From Macrotrachela quadricornifera (Eukaryota > Rotifera > Eurotatoria > Philodinida > Philodinidae): a stretch of DNA of 64,000 nt. Location: contig JAJEKB010021488.1 in the NCBI GenBank assembly GCA_022393335.1, positions 1,831,406 to 1,895,405 on the forward strand. The letters run 5' to 3'. Under the pieces are notes generated by a model. That model made no database searches and was not told where the DNA came from. It was given only the letters and a program-made list of their open reading frames with translations. Shown here in pieces: positions 37,526 through 48,604 of this stretch (the first letter of the stretch is position 1; every line of letters starts with the position of its first letter). Made by a program: the position numbers and the translations under genes.

Positions 37526-37569
37526 TATAATTACTAGATAACATGATGATTATTTTCATACCACCTAAA

Positions 37570-40500
37570 CAGGGGCGTAGCTAAGCACTTTGAGCAGGGG
37601 GGGGGGGCGTAAATAACCTACAGTACACAGATACAGATAATTGTTTACATTTTATTCTAAAATATTAAGGCTGATATTATTAACAGAACATCTAAAAAAA
37701 TTTCACATTGACTTCGATATTACATATATATATATATGCTAATATTTTTCTCCTCTGTCAGTGTAGTTTATATAAATGTACTAACGAGATGTTCATTCAA
37801 TTGAATTTTATTAAAAAGATAATGTTTTCATTTCGAATAACATGAAAATTATAGTATATAAGTAATAGAAAAACTAAATTACATAAACAACTGTTCATCA
37901 ATATACAATAATTCTACGATCCTTCATCTTTGCCCAATCTTGTACAAGCTTTTGTATATCAATTTCATCTAATATATCACATTCAATTGAACTAACTAAC
38001 AAATAAAATAAACGTTGATTATTCATTGTGCTTCTTAAATAATTCTTTATTAGTTTTAATTTTGAAAATGCTCTTTCATTCGTAGCGACAGTAATAGGCA
38101 ATGTCAACATAAATTGATAAACAAGAGCAGCACGTGGATAAATTTTATAATTATCTTTAAAGATCTTGGGAACTTCAAGAGTACTCGAACATTTAATAAT
38201 AGTTTGTGAAAGTTGTTTAAATTCTTAAAAAGTAATAGAGCATCATCTAAACCAGGCACAATATTAAGTAAATGATCAGCATCATCTTGATTAAAATCAT
38301 TTATTGTTGATGGTGATAAATGTTTAAACCAACATAATGTTTCACTTAATGTATTTAAATATGTATTATATTCCATATATAATTGATCGATTATTTTACG
38401 AAATAAAGTAGTATAAAATTCCTTACTTTAATATAAAATAGAAAAAAACTTGTCAATAAATGATGGCAAAGTCAGTCTTTACATAATTATTTATGATGAT
38501 CTATCTTACCGAGTAAATACATGAGCATTTTCATTGTTATCATCAATTCTTGATGATCGAAGTCGAGAACGATGTAAGCGATGAAATTCAGCTTCAAAAT
38601 CAATATTATATCGTTCCAGTTCTTTTTCAGCTATCTAGAAATATATAACAGGAACAAGATTAAATAACCTGTATCTATTTTAGATTCATCAATGAGGAAT
38701 AATATTTACTTCAATTATTTGTTCAAAACCATCATCATCACTTCTTAATTCTTTTAACATTTCTAACAATGATGATAACATTTCAATAGCAACAATTATG
38801 TTCAATTCTCGCTGTTGTAATTGAACTGTTGTTGCATTTGTTATTGCCATAAGTTTTCGTAAAAATATCAAAAGTATATAAAATTCGAATGAAACAATTT
38901 TTTTTCTTAATGTTTTAGCTTCATAACGAGTATTTGTATCATTATCATTATCATCTTCCAATTCCAATAAACATTCAACCAATTCATGAAATGATACATA
39001 AACAGCATTCAATGATTCATAACGAGCATACCATCGTGTTTCACATAAATCTTTTAATAATAGACCATAATTAGTTTCATCAATTTTAGTTTTATAAATC
39101 TAAAAATTAGAAAACATCTTGTTAAGGCAGATATAATACTATAAAATAATAGGAAAGTGAAAACATACCATATGACGTTTTACACTACCATTAATAGAAT
39201 TATATAATGCTTGTAAAAGGTTAAATAAACTAATATATTCAACACTAATGGAGCTTGAATGTTTGACAACTGAAAGAAAATATTTTATATACAAGAACTT
39301 TTCAATATTTTTAATAAGTTTGATATACCAAGATTTGATCGATGAGCACCACATGGAATAAAGATTATGTTTCTAGTTAATTTTTTGCTTAACAACGTTT
39401 GAACACCAATATTTTTGCCGGTCATATTAGGTCCTCCATCATACGATTGTGCAATAATTTTTGTTGTCGAAATACCAAATATTTTAAAAAATGAAAGAAT
39501 AAATTCAACAATATATTCACCAACTTTACTATTTAGCTCATCAAATGCAAAAAGACGTTCTTCAATTTCAAAGTTTCGAACATATCTAATAATAATACTA
39601 TACATTTATTTATTTGAAATATCTGGTGTTGAATCAACCATAATCGATATAAATGGTGCTTCCATGATTCTTCTCAGAACTAAAACAGAGACCCAACAAT
39701 AAATGAAAAAATAAAATGATAATTTTCAATGATAGTTATTCAAGGACTATTACCTTCACTATGCACTTCTTTACCAATGATTTCTATAAATTCATTTTGC
39801 GATTGAGGTGCAAGATAAGTTACCTATAATAAATAATGATCATTAATGATTATAATACGATTCCCAGATATCTTTCTGAAAGTAAAATCAATAATGACTA
39901 TCTTACTTGATGTGCACGAAGTGAGCTATCAAGAAACCATTGATTAAAGTTTGAATTATGTTTTCTAAATAAACTAACCAGCTGAACGTAATTTCCTAAA
40001 AAATGACAAATAAAATTTGAAAAGATATTAAATTATTTGTCATAATACCTTGTTCTTCATCTTCAGATCTACCACGAAAAGCAAAATTTTGTCTTACAAG
40101 AAAGCGACTAATATCAATTTATGTAGAAACGATTGTACAATTGTATTTAAGTATAGCCTCACGTTTTTGTTCAGCTTGTTGTTTACGTGAATAAAGCATA
40201 AGATCGACATGATTTTTAGTTGTTGTAAAATTATTATATCGGTCCAATGCTGCATTATGTGATATTGATGAAAAATGTAATATAAGTTTACCTTTTTTTC
40301 CTTTTCCTCTACTTTTCATTTTGTTCCACTTATTAGTACCAATTATCCATGCTAATTCTGACTGTTCAGAACCAGCTCCATTACCGAATAATCGACATAT
40401 AAAACAATACGCTTTATTCGTAATAATACTATATTCTAAATATGGAAAATCAGTATACCATGATTGTGCAAATTTGTATGTTTTTTTTGCTGATTTTAAT

Positions 40501-42050
40501 TCCTCATTTATGGGAAATTCAATACGTGGCTGAAATGGTCCTTTCGAAGTTAAAAAACGAAGTTGATCATCAGAAAATTTTTGTACATGATTGAAAAGAC
40601 TACCAGCAGCACCAGGTTCACGATCAATAAGTGATTTTTCACTATTATCTTTTATAACACCTGTGGATATCATGAAATAATAAATGTGATAATAATTAAA
40701 ATTAAAAAAACACATTAAAATTATAAATAGGACATCACACTACCTCTGTTACTTTTGAGAAAACCAATTTTAGATAAACATTTATCACGTAAACTATTTG
40801 CTAATAATATCAATTCATTGGTAAAATCTAATGTATCATTCAAGACTTTCTCTTGGGCATTATCAATTTGTGCTGTTTGATTGATCAATGCAGCACAAGC
40901 GTCATTCATTTGTTGTACTCGACGTAAATCAACACCAATATCAAACAAAATATTTGTTTCATGTCGACTCGTTTCTAGAGAAAAATGAACAACAGTTTAA
41001 CAGAATAGAAGCCAATTCATAGAACAAAAGTGTTATACTTGCTGGAGAAAGTTCATCATCACCATAATTTTCTATGTTTGTAATAATATTTAGTAAACAA
41101 CTTAAAATAACATTTGTATCAATAGAAATATTTGAATTTATTGGGTTGATTATTTGTGAATTAGTTGAGGATACATTCGAATTTGAATCTATAGAATCAC
41201 TAATTTGTTGATGAGTTAAATGTGTATTTTCAAGTGATTCAGATGTTACTAATTCTCGTTCATCAACTTTTTTCTTTTTATTGAAAAAAAACTCGATTGT
41301 ATGAGAACGAGATATCTTGCCTGAAGGTGATGACATTTATGCTGTCTAAAAAAAAAAGAAAAAAAGTCAATTTGATATTCTAAATCAGAACATTAAACCT
41401 TAGAAAAAAAACTTTTAGTAATATTAATTTGATTAAGTCATTCTAAACAATGACACTTATTTAGGTTCAGTTATTTAGCTTTAAAAGTATTCAAAATATC
41501 GACACTTTTATTGTTGAACTCCTTTGAATATGAATACAAATGGATACATGAATAAGTATGTCAATATAAGTGTTGTAAATATTCCTGATATTTAATTTAA
41601 TCAAAACTTTTTTCAGCCTAAAAAAGTTAAACAAAACTTAAGATCATTGTTGAACACTGAGAAACATTACATGACCAATTTCAATTTTTCTTTTTCGTTT
41701 GATATACTGACGAGTTTCTTGACGAAGAACCAAATCATTTTCTCCAATGAAATTTCATCCTTTCACTCGTTAGAGGTCACTGTTTGTACAAAACTGTTCA
41801 AATAATTTTCGGAAAGCGGGTAAAAAAAAGTATAAAAAAAAATAAATTAAACAGTCTTTTGTTGAGTTTTTTTTGATAAACTAGTAAATTTTCACATATA
41901 ATATAATATAAATATTTTGTATTTTCTACAATTACCGAACAGAATATGAATCTTTTAAAAGAAGGGGGGGGGCGTAATATAAGCAAATTTCAGAAGCAGG
42001 GGGGGGGGGGTGTTGCGCCCCACGCGCCCCCTCCCCTCGCTACGCTCCTG
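37570..42050 (-). mobile_element. hAT transposon, 4481 bp, complete ends
   Basis: Terminal inverted repeats are CAGGGGCGTAGC (37570-37581) and, inverted, CAGGAGCGTAGC (42039-42050), one mismatch in 12. G-runs lie just inside both ends (about 37597-37608, 41964 and 41999-42010). A perfect 8-bp duplication flanks it. The transposase gene runs on the minus strand from 41336 to 37898. Confidence 0.92.
37898..41336 (-). pseudogene. hAT transposase of the ZMYM1/DUF4371 type, broken
   Basis: Multi-exon, minus strand. From 41336 there is a low-complexity N-terminus, then a TTF/BED-like zinc-finger segment (AYCFICRLFGNG, with Cys and later His at about 40395-40250). Next come the core with VDSTPDIS (first Asp), SYDGGPNMTG (second Asp) and PCGAHRSNL (the hAT CxxH), and finally the hAT dimerisation tail TNERAFSKLKLIKNYLRSTM (38075-38010). 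Three lesions are visible: in-frame TAA at 40119-40121, in-frame TAA at 39606-39608, and a frameshift at an A-run near 38225. Flanking frames keep protein-like sequence, so the breaks are recent. Introns are short, and exact boundaries in 38400-39300 are not settled. Any movement now would need a transposase in trans. Confidence 0.85.
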
Positions 42051-42205
42051 CACCTAAATTTAAATAGTCTGTATTTTGACTATTTTTGATCAAAAAAGAA
42101 ATCGTATGGATAATTTTTACTGCGTATGTTTTTTTTAAGGATAAGAGGTAGAAAGAAATGAAGTTCGAGCGATATTATCGTTTAATCGTTAAATAGTACG
42201 TCAAG

Positions 42206-44017
42206 TTACCAGCGTTTGAGGAATTTTTGGATACGATTATTTCCGGAATCACTGATATACAAGTTCATCGAAGAGTCAAAGGCTATGCCTCTTGGTGAGC
42301 TTAACTGTGTTGCACTCGCACCAGCGGTACCAGTACCCGCAATGGTAATTCCCGTTTGACTATTTGCACAAAACATTTGTACTCGGTGATTACTGCTATC
42401 AACCACAAACATATTCTCATACACATCAATTTTGACACCTCGAGGAGTATTTAATAGTGTACTAGAAGATCCTGAGACATTGGCGGTGCCTGCTACAACA
42501 ATACCAGCTGAGGCACCCGGGATCCATTTCATCAGAACATGTGTCCCAGTGTTGGTTATGTACATATAGTTGCTGATCCTCGGGTTATAATGAACACCCC
42601 AGGGACCGCTTAACTGGTTATTTGCAATTCCCGCACCATTACCTCCCGCAACGATTGTTCCATTATCGCCTGAAGAAGAATTAGTTAAAAATCTTATAAT
42701 ACGATGGTTAGTTTGTTCAGCTATGTACATATATGTTTCAGTTGGATCAAAAGTAAAGTATCGAAGACCATTCAGTCGATTGACAGCTGATCCACTGAGT
42801 CCATTTATTCCAGCAATTGTTACTCCGATGGTTGATCCACTCGCAAATTTTTGTATTCGGGCATTATTCAGATCGGACACATACAAATTTTGATTGGAAT
42901 CAAAATAAACGTCTTGTGGGTTGCGAAATTGACTGGCATTAGAACCAGATGCCTGGAACAATCCAGCTATACGAACCAGTATGGATGTATTGTTTGCCAA
43001 TTTCGCGATGACATGATCTCCCTGTTCATCTGCGATGTATAGGTCATCGTGCGGATCAATATATAATCCACTGCACAGTGAAACTTGAGATGAATTGAGC
43101 AGTGTAATGCCGGTCGTGTTCCACAGAAAACTACTCAATGAACCTATTCATAGAAAGAAAACTGAGTTCGAGTTTTGTGCATGAAAAACTACTGTTGACA
43201 CTTAGTTCAATATCTTACTTACATGGATTGGTGGTCGTTGTCGTAGTGACCCTATTGGCATGAGAAAAAACAAATGAATTACTAACAGATATAGCAAAGA
43301 AACTTTTCCCTTTGATATGGAGAAATACAGTCAAAATGATATTTTCTGGATTAGTGCATATTCACTATATAGGAAAGCATTTTTGAGTGATGTACGTACG
43401 TGGTTGTTGTTGCACTCGTTGTAGTTGTGGTGGTTGCTAGAAAAAGAAGGACATTATATTTACTTTTCAATTATATGTGTGCTCCATCGTCCGGCGAACA
43501 TTTTTCTGCTGTGACAGTACATTTTTAAAAAAAAGAATCTGCCCGTTGCCTTGTCAATAAATTGAATACAATGATATTCCACGTTGTTCGTGATACTCAC
43601 CCGTAGTGGATGTATCTGCTGCAACAAAAGAGAAGAAAATCCATGTGAAAAACCAGACCTACACATTTACCATCGTTGTTTTCCATTATTGAATAGACCA
43701 GTGCTGGCACTGTCGAAGCTGCCGCTAGAATACAAACACCTGCAACCGCTAACACCAGACCTTTGCCTGCTAAAAGACTTTTCGTGCTTCCAATAGTAGG
43801 CACTGATTGAAATGGTGTTTGTCTTATTGTATCCCCACCTCCTCGTCTTGTCTTAGACTGAGAGTTTCGACGCTCTTCTACCGGTTCATCCCATGCCTTC
43901 AAAATGAACAAGGTGCTTCATCAAAATGAACAGAGATTTTCTCATGACACTTACACTTCTGGTAAGGTTATTATGTGCGGATGTGGAATTCTGATAGAAC
44001 CGTTTACTGTACGACAT
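42206..44017 (-). CDS. Type II membrane protein with Thr-rich stalk and NHL-repeat beta-propeller (436 aa, 6 exons)
   Basis: Exons are 44017-43955, 43896-43671, 43618-43601 (18 nt), 43436-43400 (37 nt), 43251-43223 (29 nt) and 43143-42206. All are GT-AG and the sum of 1311 nt closes in frame. There is a cytosolic Arg/Ser-rich tail (1-66), one hydrophobic anchor (about 67-90), and a stalk of almost pure Thr (about 97-123) encoded by three microexons. One intronless exon then encodes about six NHL-type blades (DLYIADEQGDHVI, LYVSDLNNARIQKF, MFVVDSSNHRVQMF, LYISDSGNNRIQKF). Expected topology: propeller outside the cell. NHL propellers bind proteins or glycans; the ligand is unknown. The 18-nt exon is symmetric (phase 1-1) and can be skipped in frame. 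Its acceptor is a CAGCAG tandem, which can add or drop one codon. Confidence 0.88.
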
Positions 44018-44390
44018 GGAGCTGATTTTTTATTCCCTGCAATCACTATTTTCGTTTTGTAACTAAAGAAACTTGTGTTCCTTTTGTCACATTAAAAACG
44101 AATGAGCAAAGTAATGGAATGAAAGAGAAATAAGTGCTTGCATACTTTTGGCTCTCCAAATGGAATTCGAACAAAAACATTCGTCTAAGAAACAACATCA
44201 ATTGTAAGAGAAAAAATATTCATTCAGAAGTGTAGCACTCTCTCTCTTTTCTTTTTTCTGAACATTACAAAATGTCTGCCGAAAATGAATAGTTTCCACC
44301 TGTGTTTTAGATTTATTGTCGTTGTAATAATATGTATTTTAAAAAGCCAATTACATATTCTAGAAGCTCATGCAGTTTTCTATTACTATA
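44018..44390. other. Upstream region of the NHL gene
   Basis: Presumed promoter side of the minus-strand NHL gene. AT-rich with a CT-rich stretch (44220-44265). No defined motif is supported. Confidence 0.4.
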
Positions 44391-44643
44391 TATAATTAAG
44401 TTTGGCTAGTATTTATTTGAGCGGTAAAAAAAATGAGAGAAGCAGTAATTATAGCACTATTTAGCAGTAATTTTTGTGCGACAAAATAATTTGATTTGAG
44501 CAGTTTTATATCATTAAATGAACAATAATTTAATCCTTAAATAGCAGTGAAAATTTCATGTATTAGCAGTAAAAAAAAGAAAAGCTACAATATTTATAGA
44601 TATAACTGGAAGTAAAAACTAGAAGAATGAGAAATTATTTTTG

Positions 44644-44910
44644 TCATTCCGTCAGTAATGCTTTGTTTGCTTTGCATGGTCTACCCTTTTCCTTTTTGAT
44701 GCAATAGCCACATTTTTTTCCTCGAGTGGAAGTTTGCATTATTTTAATCTGATAGGCATACCTATGATGTGCTTGCAAATATAGTTTTCGAGGAATGATA
44801 GGCAAGTGCAAGTTCTTTTTTTTCCACTCTTCGTCATTGCTTCGCAAACATATGCGCCGTACTTTAAAGTAAACAGACTTGTATGTGTCAAATAAATTGA
44901 ACCTACACAT
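44644..44910 (-). CDS. Hypothetical 88-aa ORF with Lys-rich, CxxC-bearing tail
   Basis: A basic protein that ends with KKCGYCIKKEKGRPCK. The paired cysteines and basic surroundings resemble the zinc-binding tail of some DDE transposases, for example piggyBac. It lies inside the AGCAGT-repeat element, so it is probably transposon-derived. The match is weak and no catalytic domain accompanies it. Confidence 0.3.
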   Translation of the reverse strand: MCRFNLFDTYKSVYFKVRRICLRSNDEEWKKKNLHLPIIPRKLYLQAHHRYAYQIKIMQTSTRGKKCGYCIKKEKGRPCKANKALLTE

Positions 44911-45590
44911 CTTGTATCGTTTTATTTCTTTATCCGTTATTGTAGTTTCTTGCTCAGCAGACGAATAGCATGTGGTTTGATTACCATTTGAAATAGATAT
45001 AACTTCTTTGTTTAGCTTTACCTAATTGTACCCGTCAGTCCAATGTGATAATGCAATTAGAAATATACCGTGCTATACGTTGTGATTGAGCCATTTGTAG
45101 AGGGGTATATCAGTATTACGGATAAAACATGAATTTCGCTATTACTTTATAAATGATCACAATATATACAGTAAGCGAATAACAGGGGAAAATCCAAAAG
45201 GACTTGGAATTAATACGAAATGCGTTAGAAAATTACAAACAAAAAATCAAACAGGCGAGAACTGTTGAAAAATTCCAACAGCTGGAAGAAAAAGAAGAAG
45301 ATATTGTAAAAGCAAAGAAATATATAATAGAAGACGACAAAAAACGTATATATTGCCATAGCTATCAGGGCTCCGCGTGGGATGGGATGGGACAAACTTT
45401 TTGTCCCATGGGCCAATGCAACTTATCCCATCCCATCCCATGGGATTCGCTAAAATACAATTTCTATCCCATCCCATCCTATGGGATTCATGATCAATCC
45501 CATCCCATCCCATGGGATCCCATGGGATCTGACACACTGTAACAAAACTCTAAAGAAAAACAAATTTATTTCTGAAATATGGCTTATTAA

Positions 45591-46297
45591 CCCTTTGAGG
45601 ACGGGTGGCCTATTTTTGGACCACCTATTTTCGTAAAAAAGAAAAGTGTCTATTTTACACTAAACTATCAAACATATTCGATCGTTAAAATTATAAAAAA
45701 TTGCACTTATCATTACATACTTTCCTTTTCTTTTCTTCCTTTCGTATTAAATCTTTTCAAATATATTTTGTTCTTCCTGCTGAAGTATAATGACGTCATA
45801 TTTTTTTCTTTTCTTCTAATCTTTTGTTTTTCGAGAATATTCGCGTTCACTATTGGATATATATATATATATATTCTCGTTCTCATTCACGAATTTACAT
45901 TGCTCTTGAATTTAAAAAGTGTATCATTTCACCTAACTCACACTCTATTTCTCTATACTGTTTGTGAATCTGAAACCAAACAAATGGAATTCTATGAAAA
46001 TGATGAAAGCGACGACGAATCATATGATTCATATCCTAGTAATGATACTAGCGAGAGTGACTTCGATTTCGATTATGAAATGCATTTACCTGTAAAAGTG
46101 CTTATTGTAGCACCGAACAAGCAAATTTTCGATCTAATATCGAATGCTTCACATGCAAATTACCATTTTGTTTAAAAGAAGAAAAAAACTGTTTTTTTGA
46201 TTACCATAAGGATTTTCTGTAACTATTTTGACTTAAAATAAAATAAAAAGGTTGAAAAATACTTTTTCTCAATAAAAAAAATCCCGTCCTCAAAGGG
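45591..46297 (+). mobile_element. piggyBac-type element, 707 bp, TTAA flanks
   Basis: Perfect 15-bp inverted repeats: CCCTTTGAGGACGGG (45591-45605) and its complement at 46283-46297. Both sides are bordered by TTAA (45587-45590 and 46298-46301), the piggyBac target. It contains an open frame 45984-46175 (about 63 codons) starting MEFYENDESDDESYDSYPS. This is an acidic stretch like the N-terminus of piggyBac transposases, so it is an internally deleted copy. A TATATA tract lies at 45858. Confidence 0.85.
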
Positions 46298-46508
46298 TTA
46301 AATCATATAATCATTTTCATTTATTTCACATTTTTATGAGTCTGTTTTTATAAATATAAAATAAGTTACTTCATAATTTTCTCTATACAATAATATTTTC
46401 TCGAAATACAAAAAAAAGAAAATAACGAAACAACAATACTATTATCAACAAAAGCGATAAGTAATTAAATATGTAAATACAAAAGATAAAAAAAGAATAT
46501 GAAATAAC

Positions 46509-46655
46509 TCATTTAATTTTTTCCATTGCTCGAATAAATAGTATATTGTCTAGATGTTCTGGATCTAAACTAATTCTTCGTTCGTTTAAAACAACACCTG
46601 CCGCACTAAACTGCCGCTCTACGGTGGTAGAAGTAGCGGGAATAGAATGAATGAT
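46509..46655 (-). pseudogene. hAT transposase C-terminal dimerisation remnant
   Basis: Minus-strand translation gives IPATSTTVERQFSAAGVVLN, then ERRISLDPEHLDNILFIRAM, ending in TGA at 46509-46511. P.TS..VER.FSAAG is the hallmark of the Ac-like hAT C-terminal region. Only this end survives, next to the right inverted repeat of the element. Confidence 0.8.
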
Positions 46656-47421
46656 TAATCAATACAAAAAAACAGCGAAAATATTATTTGTTTACGGATT
46701 GTCAAATGCGACATCTATACAGAATAATCCTTTACTAAAAATACAATCATATATCCCATGGATGGCGAGACTTATCCCATCCCATCCCATGGAAGTGGCC
46801 ATCAATCCCATCCCATCCCGTGGGATAAAAACTTTTTGCAAAGTGTCCCATGGGATGGGATGGGATGGGATGGGATTATCCCATCCCACGCGGAGCCCTG
46901 ATAGCTATGTAGCGCTCACCTTTAGTTTAATTAAATTATTGTTTAGCCAGTTTTATTACTGCTTTATTGTAATTTTTATTGCTCGATCGCTATAATTACG
47001 ACTCAGTCAGTATAATTACCGCTTAATCAGTATAATTACTGCTCAGTCAGTATAATTACTGATCAGTGGATTTCTTTACCGCTAAATTGGATTACTGATC
47101 ATTCATATTATTTTACTGCTCATTCATGTTATTTTGTTGCTCAATTAAATTTTAGTCATTAAGTTTCATTTTATACCTATTCATTACCAAAACCATTTGA
47201 GTACAATGAAGGCATCTTTATGTCCGAATTTCTGCAGATATGATTTCTTGACTGTCATCAAAATTAGTTTTTTTTTAAATTTTCACTATTTTAGAACTAT
47301 CGTTTTGAAAAAGCAACTGTAGATTTTGATAGAGCATGAAATTCTTTATCACTCTGTGTATTTACTTATTTTATTATATTCAGTATATTGAAAAGTAAAT
47401 GGAAGTACAATGAGCACATAC

Positions 47422-47640
47422 TCAATCGAAAAGCATCAAAAAACATGGTCTTGTGTATAAGCCACCTTTATACTCTTTGTATTTGTAGCTAGTTTTTGTT
47501 TGGTGCTTTGGATCACGAATTGTGTGACTGCAAACAAGACAACGCCTTCCTCTATCATTTGAGCCTTTCACTTTTGATGGAAAATATCGTGCTATTATAT
47601 GCACAGGGACTCGAGTGATGGTCTGCCTTAGTCCTTCGAT
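47422..47640 (-). pseudogene. piggyBac transposase C-terminal zinc-finger remnant
   Basis: Reads ARYFPSKVKGSNDRGRRCLV, CSHTIRDPKHQTKTSYKYKE, then YKGGLYTRPCF. It fits the piggyBac C-terminal pattern in which RRCxVC is followed by YxCxxCxVxLCxxxCF, but three expected Cys are Tyr. No intact catalytic region lies upstream on the same strand, where only fragments are visible. Confidence 0.6.
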
Positions 47641-48424
47641 TTTTGTGCACCAAATTCTTTCACAAGCGTCATAACTACGTTCAATCGAAAGTCGGAAAGA
47701 ACTTTTATTCTCCAGTTTGTAGTTTGTGCACTACACAGGCATTGCAGAACGAGATATACACTAAATGAAAAAAATAATTTTTTTTATACCACATGAACGA
47801 CTGGCGCACAGGCTCAATAAACAACATTTGCATATCAGATTTATGAACAAGCATGTTCTATGAATAGTTCAAATCAAATGTACATTCCATTTGTCTTTGC
47901 GTTTGAGAGCCAGTAGTATGTCGGTGATACAGTATACACTAGAAAATCTAGGAAGAAACCTGTACGATAGTGACATAGTACGTAAAGTTTGACATCAAAA
48001 CGGCTTCGCTTTGACGAAATAAATTGTTTGTGAAATCAAGTCAACCCATCCAAACGGGCAGGCTTTCACTAATCACTAGATTTTAATAAAGATACATAGT
48101 GTTATTAAGATTGTCTCGTTGTCAACGAAGTGAAGATATCGTAACAGTGAAATGTATCTGTCCCTGGCATATATGATGCAAAAAATCGGTGTCTGTATTA
48201 GTGGATCAATAGACTAATATTGTTTTATTCTATGCTTCTTTACTTGAGACGTACAGTTCACCAACACTAGCATCTGCCCAACAAGCCATGTGAAAAGATG
48301 ACGATCGAGGATTTTATGACTGGTATATGTTTGTCTGACTTACGAGTATTTCGATTAGATTATGATCAAAGAAAAGTCGGAAAAAAATTGACAGAATTTG
48401 GAAGTTTCTTCGATGATACTCACC

Positions 48425-48604
48425 CTAAACCCTTTCTCTGTTTACAGAAGATAAATCATGTTTTGTAATAAAACGATTATTTCGAGAAGAATTCTCATGC
48501 AAAGACTCATCAAGATCCGCCTCAAAGGAACTTTTACTTTTAGAATCGATATCAACTCGAATTTCTGATCCTTCATGTTCAGATAAGTATTGCCGAGATG
48601 TCAT
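48425..48604 (-). pseudogene. Acidic 59-aa ORF, possible piggyBac transposase N-terminus
   Basis: Starts MTSRQYLSEHEGSEIRVD and is rich in Asp, Glu and Ser. It lies about 0.8-1.2 kb upstream, on the same strand, of the piggyBac zinc-finger remnant. The pair could mark the two ends of one decayed transposase gene. Similarity is by composition only. Confidence 0.3.

Larger units (their letters stand above)
37562..42058. repeat. 8-bp target-site duplication of the hAT element (CACCTAAA)
   Basis: CACCTAAA at 37562-37569 and again at 42051-42058, exact copies directly abutting the element's ends. This length and perfection are diagnostic of a hAT insertion and suggest it is young. Confidence 0.92.
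45366..46900. mobile_element. Non-autonomous hAT element with TGGGA subterminal repeats, 1535 bp including an insertion
   Basis: The ends are CAGGGCTCCGCGTGGGATGG (45366-45385) and its reverse complement at 46881-46900. Perfect 8-bp duplications flank it. Both ends hold runs of GGGAT/ATCCC (45378-45530 and 46755-46885), probable transposase-binding arrays. A hAT transposase tail remains at 46509-46653. A piggyBac-type element is inserted at 45591-46297, so the hAT itself was about 825 bp. Confidence 0.88.
45358..46908. repeat. 8-bp target-site duplication ATAGCTAT
   Basis: ATAGCTAT at 45358-45365 and exactly again at 46901-46908, abutting the inverted repeats of the inner hAT element. Confidence 0.88.
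44400..47170. mobile_element. Outer element with inverted AGCAGTAAT subterminal repeats
   Basis: AGCAGTAA-type motifs cluster at 44405-44575. Their reverse complements (TTACTGCT, TTACTGATCAGT, CAGTATAATTACTG) cluster at 46980-47130. This is an inverted arrangement across the nested hAT insertion. Exact termini and target duplication were not identified, so the boundaries are approximate. An ORF at 44644-44910 lies within. Confidence 0.45.

Noticed and set aside
39415..40533. Plus-strand ORFs in the hAT region
   Set aside because: Shadows of the minus-strand transposase exons.
45204..45542. 112-codon ORF rich in Ser-His-Pro-Ile-Pro-Trp repeats
   Set aside because: It is the translation of the TCCCA subterminal repeats of a hAT element and crosses its left border.
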